Assembly (NCBI GenBank): GCA_034505235.1
Contig: JAPDQY010000056.1
Location: 1 to 32,324 of the forward strand
Origin: Coneutiohabitans thermophilus
GTDB lineage: Bacteria; Zhuqueibacterota; Zhuqueibacteria; Zhuqueibacterales; Zhuqueibacteraceae
Length of the DNA stretch: 32,324 nt
Direction: 5' to 3'
Below are positions 15,980 through 26,100 of the stretch, piece after piece. Each line of letters starts with the position of its first letter. Position 1 is the stretch's first letter. The notes beneath the pieces were generated by a model. It was not told where the DNA came from, did not search any database, and worked only from the letters and a program-made list of their open reading frames with translations. The position numbers were made by a program, and so were the translations under genes.

Positions 15980-17845
15980 ATGAGCAGTTTTCGCCATGTT
16001 GCAACTGCGCTGGCTTTCGCCATATTTGTTCCCTGGGCAGCGACAGATGCGACAGCCCAATCGGCCAATCCCACCGCCCTGAACTGGTTCAAAGCCGCCC
16101 GGCTGGAGAAGGATCCCCAGAAAAAAATTCAGGCCTATCAACGCGCGATCCAGTTTGATCCGCTTTTTGTCGAGGCACTATACAACCTGGGGCTGGCATA
16201 CAAACAGCAGGGGGATGACGCAAACGCCGAGCTTTACTTGCGCAAGGCTTACGCGGCCCGGCCGGAAACGGACGATGCCACAAAATTGAAAATTCTCATC
16301 GAGATGGCAATGACCTACAAACGCCTGGGAAAGCTGAAATACTGTGAAGAGTCGCTGAACCGGGCGAAGGAACTGGAAGTCGATCCCGCGATGCGGGCTC
16401 TGGCTTCGTTGGAGCTGGGCCGGCTGCTTTATGAGCAGGGGCAGTATGAGGAGGCGGTGGCGGAATTGCAGGCAGGCGAGAAACTCGCTCCCAACAATCG
16501 CGAACATTTCAGCAAAGTAAGGCAATTGGCCGAAACTGAGATGGCATTGCAAAAACTCTACGCTGCGGCGGAGAAAGCCAGGGCGCGCGGCAATCTTAGA
16601 GAGGCCAAACTCCTGTTGGAGCAGCTGCGCGCCCAAAAGGCCGGTTACAGGGATGTCGAAGCAAAAATCGCGGAACTGGATTCGCTGTTAAGCGTCGAGA
16701 CCACGAAAATGACGCTCGCCGCCCTGTATGAACAGGCACAACGGTACGCCGCCGAGGGCAGATTGGAACAGGCCATTGCCAACTACGAAAATCTGATGCG
16801 GCAGGACGCGACTTACAAAGATGTCCAGGCCAGCTTGGACGCGCTCCGTCAACAACTGGAACAAAAACGACTCAGGGAAAAAGTCGACGCAGAATATGCC
16901 AACGGCATGACTGCCCTCAAAGCCCGCAATTGGACGCGCGCCATCCTCATTTTTGAAAAAATTTTGGAGCTGGATCCCAACTTTCTCGAAGCGCGCAAGC
17001 GCCTCGCCGAAGCGCAGAGCGGATTGGATCGCGAAAGCACCGAGACCATCGTGGCGCGCTATTATGCCGAGGGTATCGCGGCCTTCAATCGCAACGAGCT
17101 TGACGCGGCGCGGGCGGCTTTCGAAAAGGTGCACACAATCAATCCGAATTATCGGGATACGGCAGCGCTGCTGGCGGACGTGAAGAATGCTCTCCGGCAA
17201 AAAACCGCGCTGAACGCCGAAGCAACGGCGGACGCTGCCGCGACCGCGCGTCTGGATTCCCTCTACCAGGCGGGTCTGGCCGCGTTTGCCCAAAAAGATT
17301 GGATGCAAGCGGTAATCAATTTTGAGAAACTCCAGTTGTTGCAGCCCAATTATCGCGACGCTGCCGACTACCTGGCGCAGGCACGGGCAAATCTTTACAC
17401 GTTTGAACCGGCAGAAGCGACCACGACCCGGCAGGCCGGCGGCGCTTACACCCTTTATCTCGGCGGCCTCCTGGTTGCCTTTGTGCTGGCGCTTGGCCTG
17501 GTCTTGTTTTTGCCAACGACGCGGGCACGGATACACCTTTTGCGCGGCAACTATGCCGCGGCGGCATTGCTTTACGAAGGCCTATTGGCACGCCATCCGT
17601 ACCGGATGAAGCTTTATCCTGCCCTGGCGAATGTCTATCTGCTTCTGGGCCGCACTGATGAAAAAGCCCTGAAAGTCTTTAAAACGGTGCTGCAATTGAA
17701 TCTGGCCATCAAAAACCGCGATGAGATCACCTCCGTTGTCGGGCAAAATTACTTGCGGGAAGGCCGGACGGATTCCGATGCCATCAAAGTGCTGGAGAGC
17801 GCGCTGCAAGCCGAAAAACGAAAGCAGGCACAAGGCAGGGCATAA
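15980..17845 (+). CDS. TPR-repeat protein, exported with one membrane anchor
   Basis: The 621-aa protein has a signal peptide (about residues 1-27, ending ATDATAQ) and then a long array of tetratricopeptide-type repeats, for example ALYNLGLAYKQQGDDANAELYLRKA (seen as two 34-residue-spaced helices), repeated through about residue 470 with charged coiled segments. A single hydrophobic segment at about 490-512 (LGGLLVAFVLALGLVLFL) is followed by a basic TTRARIH stretch and further TPR-like helices to the end. If the signal peptide is cleaved, the N-terminal repeats are periplasmic and the last 105 residues cytoplasmic, making it a trans-membrane scaffold. GGAGGAA precedes the ATG at 15980. Position between two barrels suggests it organises them or a partner complex (inference). 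Confidence 0.8.
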   Translation: MSSFRHVATALAFAIFVPWAATDATAQSANPTALNWFKAARLEKDPQKKIQAYQRAIQFDPLFVEALYNLGLAYKQQGDDANAELYLRKAYAARPETDDATKLKILIEMAMTYKRLGKLKYCEESLNRAKELEVDPAMRALASLELGRLLYEQGQYEEAVAELQAGEKLAPNNREHFSKVRQLAETEMALQKLYAAAEKARARGNLREAKLLLEQLRAQKAGYRDVEAKIAELDSLLSVETTKMTLAALYEQAQRYAAEGRLEQAIANYENLMRQDATYKDVQASLDALRQQLEQKRLREKVDAEYANGMTALKARNWTRAILIFEKILELDPNFLEARKRLAEAQSGLDRESTETIVARYYAEGIAAFNRNELDAARAAFEKVHTINPNYRDTAALLADVKNALRQKTALNAEATADAAATARLDSLYQAGLAAFAQKDWMQAVINFEKLQLLQPNYRDAADYLAQARANLYTFEPAEATTTRQAGGAYTLYLGGLLVAFVLALGLVLFLPTTRARIHLLRGNYAAAALLYEGLLARHPYRMKLYPALANVYLLLGRTDEKALKVFKTVLQLNLAIKNRDEITSVVGQNYLREGRTDSDAIKVLESALQAEKRKQAQGRA

Positions 17846-17859
17846 GGAGAAAGTTGGTG

Positions 17860-17872
17860 CAAAATTTAAAAG
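17860..17872 (+). repeat. 13-bp motif shared by two gene leaders (copy 2)
   Basis: Exact second copy of CAAAATTTAAAAG, ending next to the GAAGGA ribosome site of the second barrel gene. The first copy is at 15937-15949. Confidence 0.4.
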
Positions 17873-17886
17873 AAGGAATTTCACCT

Positions 17887-19089
17887 ATGCGTCATTCATC
17901 TCTAATTGTCATCTGCCGCCGTTTTGTGGTGGCTTTGGCAATGGTGCTAACCGGCAGTGCCGTGTCAGCACAAACCAGTGCGCGTCATGAGGCGTCCGAC
18001 AGGAGTGACTTCGCCCCAATGCCTCCCTTCTCGCTCGCTGCCGCGAGCGATACGCTTCCGGAACCGGCATTCGAATTCGGTGAAATGGGGCTGGAGAATT
18101 TGAATTTTTATGAGCTGCACGGCTACTTTGACGCTCAGTTCGAGGTCGACAACAAAGACGCCGCCGGCAAAATCAGTGATTTCGACGTGCAGCGTTTCAA
18201 TATCGTCACCACCTTCAACATTTCCGAGCGCGCCGTGGCGCTGGCGGAGATCGAGTACGAACACGGCATCGAGCACGCCGGGGGTGAGGGCGTCGGCGAG
18301 ATCAACCTCGAGCGCGGCCAACTGCAACTCCGGCTCAGCAAGAATCACAATCTCGTGGTCGGCAAATTTTTGACGCCCTATGGGATTTACAATCTCATCC
18401 ACGATTTCAGCGTGACTTATCTGTTCACCAAGCTGCCGTTTTCGCTGTATGATAAACATCCCAACGCCGTGGGCAAAAACGAGCGCGTCTATCCCAAATA
18501 TCTTGCCGGTGTGCAGGTCAATGGCAATTTCCCCCTCACCACTGGCAATGTGGAATATTGGGCGTTTGTAGCCAACGGCCCCGGCGCCAGCCCCTACGAG
18601 GCGGATGACAATGCCAACAAGGCGGCCGGCTTCCGCTTGCGCTACGCCGACGCTCTGGAAAAAATCAAAATCGGCGCCTCTTTTTATCGGGGGCAAAATG
18701 GCAATGCGGCGCACAGCCTGCAGCAATTACTCGCGGGTGATATCGAGCTGAATCTCGGCAAGCTGCAACTGCAAAGCGAAACTTCGCTGAATCAATTCGA
18801 CCGGCTAAATGAGAGCCTGAAGAAAACCGGTTCGCATCGCAAGGCCGTGGGGTATTATCTGCAAGGCAGCTTGTCGCTGGCGGGCCGCTTTTATCCCTTC
18901 CTCCGCTATGACCGTTACGATCGGGACACCGCTGCCGCCAACGATGCCGAGTCGGAAGTCACCGCCGGCCTCAACATCGGCATCACGCGGGATGTCTTCG
19001 TGAAAGTGGAAAACCATTTCCGCCGCGGCCAGGCCGCCGGTTTCAATTCCCATGAATTGTTTGTCGCCTCCATTGCCGCGGGGTTTTGA
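17887..19089 (+). CDS. Porin-like outer-membrane beta-barrel
   Basis: The 400-aa protein starts with a signal peptide (about residues 1-29, ending GSAVSAQ) and continues as a barrel with repeated short amphipathic strands. The segment FYELHGYFDAQFEVD, then NLVVGKFLTPYGIYN (about 155-170) are typical of the porin superfamily that includes phosphate-selective and DcaP-like porins, where GKFxxPYG marks a strand and turn. It ends in LFVASIAAGF, again a terminal Phe. The ATG at 17887 has GAAGGA 9 nt upstream; a GTG at 17857 with AAGGAGA is an alternative that would add 10 residues before the signal peptide. It lies 41 nt after the TPR gene and 1 nt before the PstS-like gene, so co-expression is very likely. 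It probably provides a diffusion path for the ligand bound by that protein (inference). Confidence 0.82.
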   Translation: MRHSSLIVICRRFVVALAMVLTGSAVSAQTSARHEASDRSDFAPMPPFSLAAASDTLPEPAFEFGEMGLENLNFYELHGYFDAQFEVDNKDAAGKISDFDVQRFNIVTTFNISERAVALAEIEYEHGIEHAGGEGVGEINLERGQLQLRLSKNHNLVVGKFLTPYGIYNLIHDFSVTYLFTKLPFSLYDKHPNAVGKNERVYPKYLAGVQVNGNFPLTTGNVEYWAFVANGPGASPYEADDNANKAAGFRLRYADALEKIKIGASFYRGQNGNAAHSLQQLLAGDIELNLGKLQLQSETSLNQFDRLNESLKKTGSHRKAVGYYLQGSLSLAGRFYPFLRYDRYDRDTAAANDAESEVTAGLNIGITRDVFVKVENHFRRGQAAGFNSHELFVASIAAGF

Positions 19090-19090
19090 T

Positions 19091-19546
19091 ATGAAAAGAA
19101 CAATCTTGACAATTTGTTTGATTGCGACGGCGCTGCTGTTTGGCGGCCCACCGGTGGCGGCACAAGATTCCACCCAACCGGAGCCTCCACTGGTGGTGAT
19201 CGTTCACGCCAGCGCCAAAGTCGATTCCCTGAGCGAGGCCGAGTTGAGCCACGCCTTGCGCGGCAAGGACCATCGCTTCGAGCTGGTCGGTTTGCAGAAG
19301 CAGAGCTATGACCGCATCATCAAAGAGCTGGCCCGGACCGATGACGGCACTTTTCAAAGAGAGTGGATGCAACTGCTCCTTTCCGGCAAAAGAAAGAAGA
19401 AGCCGCTGCTCAGTGAGAACCTGCTCGAGCTGGCCGTCTTAGTCGGCAAAGCGCCCCATGCCATTGCCGTGCTGAGGTGGGACACGCACACCAAACCGCC
19501 TGCCGCCTTCGGCGTGAAGGTGGTCAAAATCGTCAAAAAAAAGTAG
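19091..19546 (+). CDS. Small PstS-like periplasmic substrate-binding protein
   Basis: The 151-aa product has a clear signal peptide (MKRTILTICLIATALLFGG..., cleaved after VAAQ) and a compact domain related to one lobe of phosphate-binding PstS. The order of marks is as in the short PstS-like proteins often coded next to porins: VVIVHASAKVDSLSEAELSH, a GKDHRFELV strand, a FQREWMQLLLSGK segment and a final hydrophobic APHAIAVL strand. The full two-lobe PstS fold is too long for this protein, and the serine/glycine phosphate loop is not evident, so ligand identity is open. No ABC permease or ATPase is near, which argues against import by itself and for a sensing or chaperone role (inference). 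It is the last gene of the operon and faces the hybrid histidine kinase. Confidence 0.78.
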   Translation: MKRTILTICLIATALLFGGPPVAAQDSTQPEPPLVVIVHASAKVDSLSEAELSHALRGKDHRFELVGLQKQSYDRIIKELARTDDGTFQREWMQLLLSGKRKKKPLLSENLLELAVLVGKAPHAIAVLRWDTHTKPPAAFGVKVVKIVKKK

Positions 19547-19856
19547 CTCGCGACAGCAGGTGCAAAAATGTCTCACCAACAGGCCGGCGGATGACACCGT
19601 CGTCGGGAATGCGGGAAACGCCCTGCCCGCCGGCTGCCGCAAATCAATGCGGCTGGTTCAAGGCGGCATGCCTGCCGATATCAATCCGCGTTTCAAAAGG
19701 CAGTGGCATTGTGCTGGTTGCCTCCATGAGCGAAGCAGCACACCCCGCAGGCCCCTGTGGTTCGTGCCGTTCGTGCATCATTCACAAGCTGACAGTTCCC
19801 GCGTTTCCGCCTTCCTGATACACACTTCTCCCTCCGTTCCGCCCGCCGGGTGGCGC
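19547..19856. other. Convergent intergenic region
   Basis: About 310 nt separate the stop codons of the PstS-like gene and the histidine kinase gene. There is an 8-bp inverted repeat, GCCGGCGG (19583-19590) and CCGCCGGC (19627-19634), with a 36-nt loop, and a short direct repeat TTCGTGCC/TTCGTGCA (19761-19777). No clear T-tract terminator or gene is visible. Confidence 0.5.
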
Positions 19857-22832
19857 TCAGGGAATCATTGCCACGGGCGTGAGTCTGGCAATGAGATTCA
19901 TCAGTTCCTGCACATGCAGAGGTTTTGAAATGTAGGCATCGACGCCGGCAGCGAGGCAGCGCTCGCGGTCGCCTTTCATGGCATAGGCGGTGACCGCAAC
20001 GATGGGCGTGCGGCCACCGGTGAGTTTTTCCAGCTCGCGAATGGCGAAGATGGCTTCGAAGCCGCCGAGTGCCGGCATTTGAATGTCCATCAGGATCAAA
20101 TCGAAGCGTTCATTGCGAAAGGCGGCGACGGCGTCGTTGCCGTTGCCGACGGTCACCACGGTGTGGCCGCATTTTTCCAGCAGGCGGGCGGCGAGCCGCT
20201 GGTTGATTTCATCATCTTCGGCAATCAGAATGTGCAGCCGGCCGGGCTCGCGGGCGGGGTGACGCGTCTGCCGGCTGCCGGCGTTTTCCGCGAGCTGGCG
20301 GTGGCTGGTGAGCAGGGCTTCGGCGAGATCGGTGAGTTTGACCGGTTTGGTGAGGTAATGGCGGATACCCAGCTCACGGCAGCGGACGGCCTGGGCGTGC
20401 AGCCGCGCGGGCGAGAGCAGCATGATGACGGTGCCGGACCAGCCGGTGGTTTCAATGAGGCGCGCTGCCAGCGCAAAACCGTCGAGGTCGTCGAGTGCGG
20501 TGTCGATCACCGCCAGGCTGAACGGCTGGCCGGCAGTGCGGGAACGATTGCATGCGAGTTGTGCGGCCTGGCTGGAGGCCACCGCCAGTGGCTGCAATCC
20601 CCAGTCGCGCAGCGTGGCGGTGAGCACTTGACGCAGGGTGGCATTGTCTTCGACGATCAGCACCGGCACGCCTGCCAGCTCGGCGAGGCCGGCGAAGGGG
20701 TCGGCGAGTTGGTGCTCAGGCAGTTGAAAGGCGGCGGTGAAATGAAACACGCTGCCGCGCCCGACTTCACTTTCGACCCAGATTTTGCCGCCCATGAGCG
20801 CAACGAGCTGGGTGCAAATGGCGAGGCCCAGGCCGGTGCCACCGAACCGGCGGGTGGTGGAGTTGTCACCCTGGGTGAAAGGCGCGAAAATGATTTCGTG
20901 TTTGTCTGCGGGGATGCCGATGCCGGTGTCGGCCACGCTGAATTGCAGGAGTGCGCTGGTGGGAGTGAGTTGCCGGGCGGCCACGGTGACGACGATTTCG
21001 CCGGTTTCAGTGAATTTGATGGCGTTGCCAACCAGGTTGACGATGATTTGACGCAGCCGGCCGGGATCGCCGATCAGCACATCCGGCACTTCGGGCAAAA
21101 TGTGACAGATCAGCTCCAGGCCTTTTTGATGGGCGCGCAAGCCGAGCGGCGCGATCGTATCGCCCAGGGTCTCGCGCAGGTGAAAGTCAATCGGTTCGAG
21201 TTCGAGTTTGCCGGCTTCGATTTTGGAGAAATCGAGGATGTCGTTGAGCAGCACCATCAGGGCTTCGGCGGAGTCCTTGACGAGGTGCAGGTATTCGCGC
21301 TGCTCGGCAGTGAGATTGGTCTCCAGCGCGAGTTCGGTCATGCCGAGGATGCCATTCATGGGCGTGCGGATTTCGTGGCTCATATTGGCGACGAACTGGC
21401 TCTTGGTGCGGCTGGCAATCTCCGCCATTTCCTTGGCCTGATGCAATTGTTCCCGGGCGCGCTCGCGTTCCAGGGCAATCTCGGCGAGCTGGGCGGCGAT
21501 TTCGATCAATTCAAAATCGCCGGGTGTGGGTGGCTGCGGTGCGGCGAAGTAGAGATCGAGCGTGCCCAACACTTCACCGTTGGCCGTGAGAATGGGAGTG
21601 GACCAGCAGGCGTGGGCCGCGCGTCTGCCATTGGCGGAGGCAGGGGAGGGCGGGGTGCCGGAGGTGGACTCGGGCAGGCCGGCGGCGGTGAGTTTGGCGG
21701 AGATGATTTGTTTTTTGTGAAAGACAGCGGCGGCACATACGCCGTGCGTGGGGTTGATGGGCATGCCGTCCAGCGCCGCCGCCAGCGTGGCCGGCAGGTT
21801 GGGTCCCGCGCCCAGGTGCAGACAGTCACGCTGGGCGTCATAACGCATGACGGCGCAGCAGGAATCCGGGACCCGGGCTTCAACGAATTGTGTCAGCGCG
21901 CGCAGCACTTCGGGCAGGGGCCTGCCGCGTGCGATCAGTTCGAGGATGTGCTTCTGGCCGGTGAGCAGCCGTTCCGCGCGTTTGCGCTCGGTGATGTCGC
22001 GAATGAGCACCTGGCTGGCGGGCCGGCCCTGAAACGTGATGGTTACGGCCACGATTTCCGCTTCAATGACACGACCATCATGGCGCACAATGCTCTCTTC
22101 GATCAGCTCGGCGATCTGTCCGGCGCCGGGGGTTCGGATGAGGCGGCAATTCAGCTTCTCCCAGCAATCGGGATGCAAATAAGCATGGAGGGAGCGCCCC
22201 ACCATTTCCTGCGGACTGCCTGCGCCAAACATTCGGGCGCCGGCGTCGTTGACATAGACCACATTACCGGCGCTGAGGACGAGCACCGTTTCGGGGGAAA
22301 GATCCACCAGGCTGCGATAGCGTTCTTCGCTTTCCAGCAGCGCCTGCCGGTCGCGGTTGCGTTCGGTGATGTCGCGTCCAAACACCGACACCCCGGTGAT
22401 GTCGCCAGCGGGCCCCCGGATGGGATTGAAGGAGATTTCGCAATCACAGCAGGAATCGGCAAAATCGTAGTGTTGTTCCACGGTAAAATGCTCGCCGGCC
22501 AGGGCGCGCTCGTAGAGGGCCCGCCAGGTTTGCGCCAGCTCCGGTGGGACCACTGCGAGCAGGTTCATGCCTTTGTGCAGCTCCACCCCGAAGGCCTGGT
22601 GAAAATGCCGGCGGAAGGTGGAGTTCGCGGTGAGCAGGGTAAAGTTGCGGTCCACCGACCAAACCGAGTCGTGGGAGTTTTCGATCAGGGCCAGGAGATT
22701 GGCCTCGCTGTGTGCCAGCTCGCGGGCGTGCTGGCGAAGTGCCACGACATGCCGGCGGCGCAGAATCAGCATGGCGCTGCCGACGCCAAGAGCAATCACC
22801 AGCAGAACGAAGGGGATGTGCAGAAGCAGCAT
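19857..22832 (-). CDS. Hybrid sensor histidine kinase: TM-PAS-PAS-GAF-HisKA-HATPase-REC-REC
   Basis: This 991-aa protein senses an unknown signal and relays phosphate through its own receivers. From the ATG at 22832: one membrane segment at the extreme N-terminus (about residues 4-22), PAS 1 (about 45-160, ending VFGRDITERN), PAS 2 (about 165-285, ending LIRDITERKR), a GAF domain (about 295-450), HisKA with ANMSHEIRTPMNG (phospho-His about 486), HATPase with VGNAIKFTETG, DTGIGIP and GGTGLGLAI (N, G1, G2 boxes), REC 1 with AVIDTALDDLDG (Asp about 777) and REC 2 with LMDIQMP (Asp about 916). Both receivers keep the C-terminal KP lysine. No HPt domain or DNA-binding output is present, so a separate partner is needed. 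A GTG at 22952 is in frame; neither start has a strong ribosome site. It converges on the porin/PstS-like operon. Confidence 0.92.
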   Translation of the reverse strand: MLLLHIPFVLLVIALGVGSAMLILRRRHVVALRQHARELAHSEANLLALIENSHDSVWSVDRNFTLLTANSTFRRHFHQAFGVELHKGMNLLAVVPPELAQTWRALYERALAGEHFTVEQHYDFADSCCDCEISFNPIRGPAGDITGVSVFGRDITERNRDRQALLESEERYRSLVDLSPETVLVLSAGNVVYVNDAGARMFGAGSPQEMVGRSLHAYLHPDCWEKLNCRLIRTPGAGQIAELIEESIVRHDGRVIEAEIVAVTITFQGRPASQVLIRDITERKRAERLLTGQKHILELIARGRPLPEVLRALTQFVEARVPDSCCAVMRYDAQRDCLHLGAGPNLPATLAAALDGMPINPTHGVCAAAVFHKKQIISAKLTAAGLPESTSGTPPSPASANGRRAAHACWSTPILTANGEVLGTLDLYFAAPQPPTPGDFELIEIAAQLAEIALERERAREQLHQAKEMAEIASRTKSQFVANMSHEIRTPMNGILGMTELALETNLTAEQREYLHLVKDSAEALMVLLNDILDFSKIEAGKLELEPIDFHLRETLGDTIAPLGLRAHQKGLELICHILPEVPDVLIGDPGRLRQIIVNLVGNAIKFTETGEIVVTVAARQLTPTSALLQFSVADTGIGIPADKHEIIFAPFTQGDNSTTRRFGGTGLGLAICTQLVALMGGKIWVESEVGRGSVFHFTAAFQLPEHQLADPFAGLAELAGVPVLIVEDNATLRQVLTATLRDWGLQPLAVASSQAAQLACNRSRTAGQPFSLAVIDTALDDLDGFALAARLIETTGWSGTVIMLLSPARLHAQAVRCRELGIRHYLTKPVKLTDLAEALLTSHRQLAENAGSRQTRHPAREPGRLHILIAEDDEINQRLAARLLEKCGHTVVTVGNGNDAVAAFRNERFDLILMDIQMPALGGFEAIFAIRELEKLTGGRTPIVAVTAYAMKGDRERCLAAGVDAYISKPLHVQELMNLIARLTPVAMIP

Positions 22833-22967
22833 GGCACAAGGATGCGAATGCGTGAACCAAGCCAGGGGATGTTCCTGAGGTAGAATAGCCGCAGTGGCGC
22901 ACAATTGCGCTTGCCCGGTTCGGGCGTGCGGCAAAACTTCCCGCGTATCCACTGCAAGTGTCAGCCT

Positions 22968-22983
22968 GGCCTGCCGTCAGGCC
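22968..22983. promoter_or_regulatory. Palindrome upstream of the histidine kinase
   Basis: GGCCTG (22968-22973) and CAGGCC (22978-22983) form a perfect 6-bp inverted repeat with a 4-nt centre, in the 247-nt gap between the kinase gene and the RCK-like membrane protein gene. It may be an operator or leader hairpin. I find no convincing promoter hexamers with correct spacing on the minus strand in this gap. Confidence 0.3.
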
Positions 22984-23199
22984 GTGAAGCGGGAGGAGAG
23001 AGCAATGACAGGATGCAAGGGAGTGGTGGTTTGAGGCATCGCAGTCGCAGTGTGCCTCCCCTCATGCAGAACAGGATTGGATCGACAGAGTTTGGAAGGA
23101 TGGTGTTTGATGGGCCGGAGTGGCTGAGCGCCCTTTCTCAGGCAAAAAGAAAAGAGAATCAACTGTTCTGTCAGTCTCTTGTTGTCAGGCAATTTCCGC

Positions 23200-26100
23200 T
23201 CATTCTGCCAGCCAGGGCCGTTGCGCAGCGCAGCCGAGTTCGAGCTGGGGATCTGCGACGCGGCAATATTCACAGCAGCCCTGTTCGCGCAATTGCCGGC
23301 GGGTGCGGTGCTGACGGTTGCTGATCTGAATCACGATGGGATACTCTCCGGTCTCCGGGTGCAGGCTGTGACGCTGCCAGCGGCGTTGTGTTTGATCCCA
23401 CCAATCCAGACGAAAACGTCCGGGCGCAATCACCCAGAGCAGGCGATAGAGGGCCACGCTGTAGTCGAACCAGGCGGCCGCATTTTCCGGGCTGCCGACC
23501 GGCATGATTTGCAGCAGAGAGAGCGGCAGTATGCGGTGCAGCCGGTGTTCATATTCCGCCAGGGACCAGTGGTTGTCATGCAGCAAATCCTGCAGGTAGC
23601 GCCGCACGCCGAACACCCGGCAGAGCCCGAAGCGGCGATTGTGACAGGTCATGTTTTTGAAGTATTCCAGATTGAGCAACCATTCCTGCGCGGCGGCAGA
23701 TTCGGCGCGGTGGCGGTTCAGCAATCCGGCAAATTGCCGGAAATTGAGCAGATTGAGCACCAGGGCGATCAAGCCGGGGTCGTTGCGTTTGGCATGACAG
23801 CAGCAGAAAATGCGGGCATAGCGCGGCAGGTCTTGGGCATAGGGCGGCGGGGCTGGGCGGCTGCCAGGGCCGGATGCGCAACTGTAATGTGGGGCATGTT
23901 GCAGCACATGATTTTGGCCGCGCTCGCGCCAATCGGCCAGGGCGCTGCGATTGGAGGCGACGATGTAATGCTGGTAAGAAGCGATGGGACAATTGGTCAT
24001 GCCGGGGCAGAAGTTCGGACCGGCGGTGTCACCCGTTTCGTCGCCCAGGAGCAGTTCGAGAAAAGTCTTCGTGGCGAGCTGTGGCTGCGGGTTGCCGGTG
24101 GCCAACTGCAACAGTCGCGGCACCGGCAGATTGGCCCACTCCGCAGAGGCGGCCGTTTCCGTGCGATAATCGTGGCCGTCGCTGGCGTAGGCGCGCGTGG
24201 CGAAGAGGCTGCCTTGCTCCTGCTCTTGCTGCAGCTCGGCCAGTGTGCTGGTGTGCAAATCCGCATAGCCGCTCAAGCCGAAGCCGCGGCCGGCAACGGC
24301 GAGTTTGAGATGGCGCAGGTAATGAAACACGGGCCGGCTGATCGTTGTGCTGCCGGCGGGAAGAATTTTGCGCAGCGGCGCCTCTGCAGTGGCTGTGCAC
24401 CTGAGTCCCGCCAGCCGGCTGCACAAATCCGGCAGGGCGATGGGCAAATTGGGCAGGCAGGCATTCAATTCGATGGATTCCCCCCAGCTCGGCTGCACCC
24501 CGGCATGCCGGTTGGCGAGCATACTCACCGGCACCTCCGCTGCCAGTTCCCAATTGTCGCGAATGCCCGAGATGATTTCTTCGGTGTCGGCGAGCGCATC
24601 CTGGGCGCTGTCGCCGAGCAGGCGGCGTGGCGGCTGGCGGCGGAAGTAAGCATACCGTGGATGTCCGGGCGCGGGCGGCTCGCGATAAAGCCGGGCCAGG
24701 GCGTCATAGAGTTGAAAGGCATCCCCGATGTCTTTGCGCGCTGTGTCATCACCGTGTGCGCCGCCCATCAGGATCAGGGGCAGGCGGTAGTTTGCATGGC
24801 CGAATTTGAAGCGCTCCAGGCTGTTGAGCAGCTTCAGAAAGTACATGTGCGACTTGTCGATTTCATCATCGTTGATCACCACGATGTCGGGCTGGAACTC
24901 ATGCAGGCAATGCTCGAGAATGCCGGATTCATTGCTTTGCAGGCAGGTGGGCACGGGAAAGTAGAGCGGTCGTTGTGTGTCCGGCGGGGTGTGGTAGCGC
25001 GTGCCGGTGAGATAGTTGCAGCGCCACCACCAGTTGAAGGAAGTCTGCCTGCCGCCGGGTGCCGGGATGAAAGCCGCTCGGTCGGGTTCGCCGGTGTCCT
25101 GCGCCAGCCGTGGCAGCGGATCAACCGACTCGCTGCCGGTGACGATGAAGCGCAGCATCTCCGAGAAAACCGCGGCTTTTTTGGTGAGGTCCGCGCCCGG
25201 CCAGGCATGCCACAACGTTTCGAGCATGTAATGATTGGCCTTGTTCCGGCCCACCACCAGGATGCGGGGAGTGCGGCCGGCGGGCAAGTGCGGCAGCACC
25301 TTCAGCACCGCCGCAAGCAAGCGCTGGCCGAGCGCCACGCCGGTATCCTGTTTGGGATAGACAAAGGTGAGGGGAAAGCGCGTGGCTTTGTAGGTCAAAT
25401 TCACCATTTGATCGCTGCGGCTGACGCAAATGATCGCGCGCAAGCCGGCGGCTGTCGCGCGATCGAACACCTCGCGAATGCGTTCCTCCTGCGAAACGGT
25501 GCTGATGAGAAAGCCCGCACGCTCGAAATTCACCCGCGACATGGTGAAGGGCTCGGTGACATCACCCTGCACGATGGGCACCAGAATGCGGCGGCGGTGG
25601 CTGAGCAGGCGGCTCCCAGGCACGGCCGCCGTCGCGTACCGCTCTTCCAGCGCCGCCACCACGCCGAAATTGCCGAGAAAATCATTCTGCGCGGAGAACA
25701 GCAGTTTGCTCAGGTCGCGGTCGACGATCATGAAAGCGGGGCACAATTCCTCCAGATCGAGCTCGGGCGTGATGATCTTCTCGAAGCGTGTGCGGCGGTC
25801 GCCGGCCGCCTGGCGGCGGATTTTCAGCAGCTCGCGGTCGACCACGCGCTGGCCGAGATGGCCGTAGCCGAAGATCACGAGGTGACCGCGCATGTCGAGG
25901 ATGAGATTCGCCAGCTTGGTGTTGAAATAAGTGGTGTAGGTTCGGTCGACATAGACGCCGGCATACACCAGCGGGCTGACCCAGGCGGCGAGCAGGGTGA
26001 AGGCGAACAGGATTTGATCGGCACCCACCATGGCTTGCAGCAGCAAGGGCTTGCCCACCAGGTCAACGATCAGCGGCATGGCGATCAGAAACAGCCACAC

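Noticed and set aside
19583..19634. GCCGGCGG/CCGCCGGC as a bidirectional terminator
   Set aside because: The loop is 36 nt and no T-tract follows on either strand.
20079..22883. Long plus-strand open frame opposite the histidine kinase (934 codons)
   Set aside because: Antisense shadow: the minus strand carries all kinase and receiver motifs in order, and the plus frame shows none.
23004..23033. Nine-codon plus-strand frame behind a good GGGAGGAGAG ribosome site
   Set aside because: Too short to judge, between two minus-strand genes with no plus-strand promoter; probably chance.
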